DNA of 14,751 nucleotides from assembly GCA_030831375.1 (NCBI GenBank), contig JAURLF010000241.1, positions 1 through 14,751 of the forward strand, in the 5' to 3' direction. Of the stretch, positions 14,274 to 14,751 are shown piece by piece. Below the pieces are notes generated by a model that saw only the letters and a list, made by a program, of their open reading frames with translations, was not told where the DNA came from and searched no databases. Position 1 is the first letter of the stretch. The number at the start of each line of letters is the position of its first letter. Position numbers and translations under genes: made by a program. This DNA is from Gaiellales bacterium (GTDB taxonomy: Bacteria > Actinomycetota > Thermoleophilia > Gaiellales > F1-60-MAGs149).

Positions 14274-14296
14274 GGGCCCCGGCGGCGCCGGGGCCC
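14274..14296. terminator. Bidirectional GC-rich hairpin between ilvC and marR-like gene
   Basis: GGGCCCCGGC (14274-14283) pairs perfectly with GCCGGGGCCC (14287-14296) around GGC. It starts 10 nt after the ilvC stop and lies in the 55-bp gap between convergent genes, so it could end both transcripts. It has no T-run on either side, like the hairpin at 3912-3939. Confidence 0.55.
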
Positions 14297-14319
14297 CTCC
14301 TCGCCGCTGGCTGCCGCCG

Positions 14320-14700
14320 CTAGGCGGTGATGGTGCGCCAGGCGCTCGGCGCGTCCAGCGGTTGCAGGCGCTGCTGCAGGACCTGCACCACATCGGTGGC
14401 GAGCGCCGCGGCCTCGCGGCGCCCCTCGGGCGTCAGCGTGGTCAGGCCGGTGCGGTCGCGGCGCTGCACGAGCCCGCGCACCTGCAGGGCGAGCGCGAGC
14501 TGCTTCGCCTGGCTGGACGAGGCGGCGACGCGGGCGGCGATGTGCGCGGTGGAGACCGCGTCGCCCTCGTCGAGCATGATCAGCAGCAGGTATGCCTCCA
14601 TGGGGCGCAGGTGCCGCGTGCGCGCCACGTCGAGCAGCGCGCGGTCCGCGACCCGGACAGACTCGAGAAACCCGGGGAGGGCCTGCGTCGCGGTGTCCAT
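14320..14700 (-). CDS. MarR-family winged-helix transcriptional regulator
   Basis: 126 residues from the ATG at 14700-14698, preceded by GGAAGAAGG 9 nt upstream. The fold order fits MarR: N-terminal dimer helices (8-45), a winged helix-turn-helix with the recognition helix about 61-76 (SSSQAKQLALALQVRG), and a wing at 80-90 (RDRTGLTTLTPEGR), followed by a C-terminal dimerisation helix. It is slightly shorter than typical MarR proteins (about 140-150). Such proteins bind palindromic operators as dimers and are usually released by small ligands. The target is unknown. It is convergent with ilvC, so it need not control the leucine operon, and its own upstream region is cut by the window edge. 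Confidence 0.75.
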   Translation of the reverse strand: MDTATQALPGFLESVRVADRALLDVARTRHLRPMEAYLLLIMLDEGDAVSTAHIAARVAASSSQAKQLALALQVRGLVQRRDRTGLTTLTPEGRREAAALATDVVQVLQQRLQPLDAPSAWRTITA

Positions 14701-14751
14701 TCTGTGGGACCTTCTTCCGTCGTCGAGCTTGGGTGGGGGTTCGCCGGGCGG

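Noticed and set aside
14314..14327. Small hairpin CCGCC-GCTA-GGCGG around the MarR stop codon.
   Set aside because: Five-bp GC arms are expected often by chance at this GC content, and the stronger hairpin at 14274-14296 already accounts for the 3' end.

Overview
The window is about 14.7 kb of very GC-rich bacterial chromosome with strong GC bias at third codon positions. It reads as a high-GC actinobacterium. A Thermoleophilia/Solirubrobacterales-type lineage is my impression from gene content and promoter style; no marker gene here proves it. I see no mobile element, CRISPR array, tRNA or rRNA, and the gene density is that of ordinary chromosome.

Left part (1-3954): a partial unrecognised gene on the minus strand; a secreted D-glucuronyl C5-epimerase-like protein with a C-terminal beta domain (plus); and two tandem, clearly paralogous secreted NlpC/P60 peptidoglycan peptidases with N-terminal coiled coils (minus). 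Four genes here carry a TAGCCT/TAGCGT -10-like box only 6-10 nt before the start codon and have no Shine-Dalgarno, which points to leaderless transcripts.

Middle (3955-7930): two divergently transcribed class III PLP aminotransferases, one GabT-like and one omega-aminotransferase-like, share a 125-bp control region with inverted repeats over both promoters. They are followed by a convergent MFS transporter whose stop codon overlaps that of the second aminotransferase in the tetranucleotide CTAG.

Right part (7931-14319): a branched-chain amino acid operon, leuA-leuB-ilvB-ilvN-ilvC. leuB/ilvB and ilvB/ilvN overlap at their stop/start codons. IlvBN makes acetolactate or acetohydroxybutyrate and IlvC reduces and isomerises it. 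LeuA and LeuB take 2-ketoisovalerate towards leucine. ilvD, leuCD and ilvE are not in the window. A MarR-type regulator (minus) closes the window.

The most interesting element is upstream of leuA. A good sigma70-like promoter (TTGACC-N18-TACACT) is followed 9 nt later by a 40-codon leader ORF ending in a Leu/Val-rich stretch (LLLLVGLL) just before its stop. The last two leucine codons lie in an 8-nt segment perfectly complementary to the leuA Shine-Dalgarno. This suggests leucine-sensing attenuation through a leaderless leader peptide, possibly at the level of translation initiation. The mechanism is an inference.
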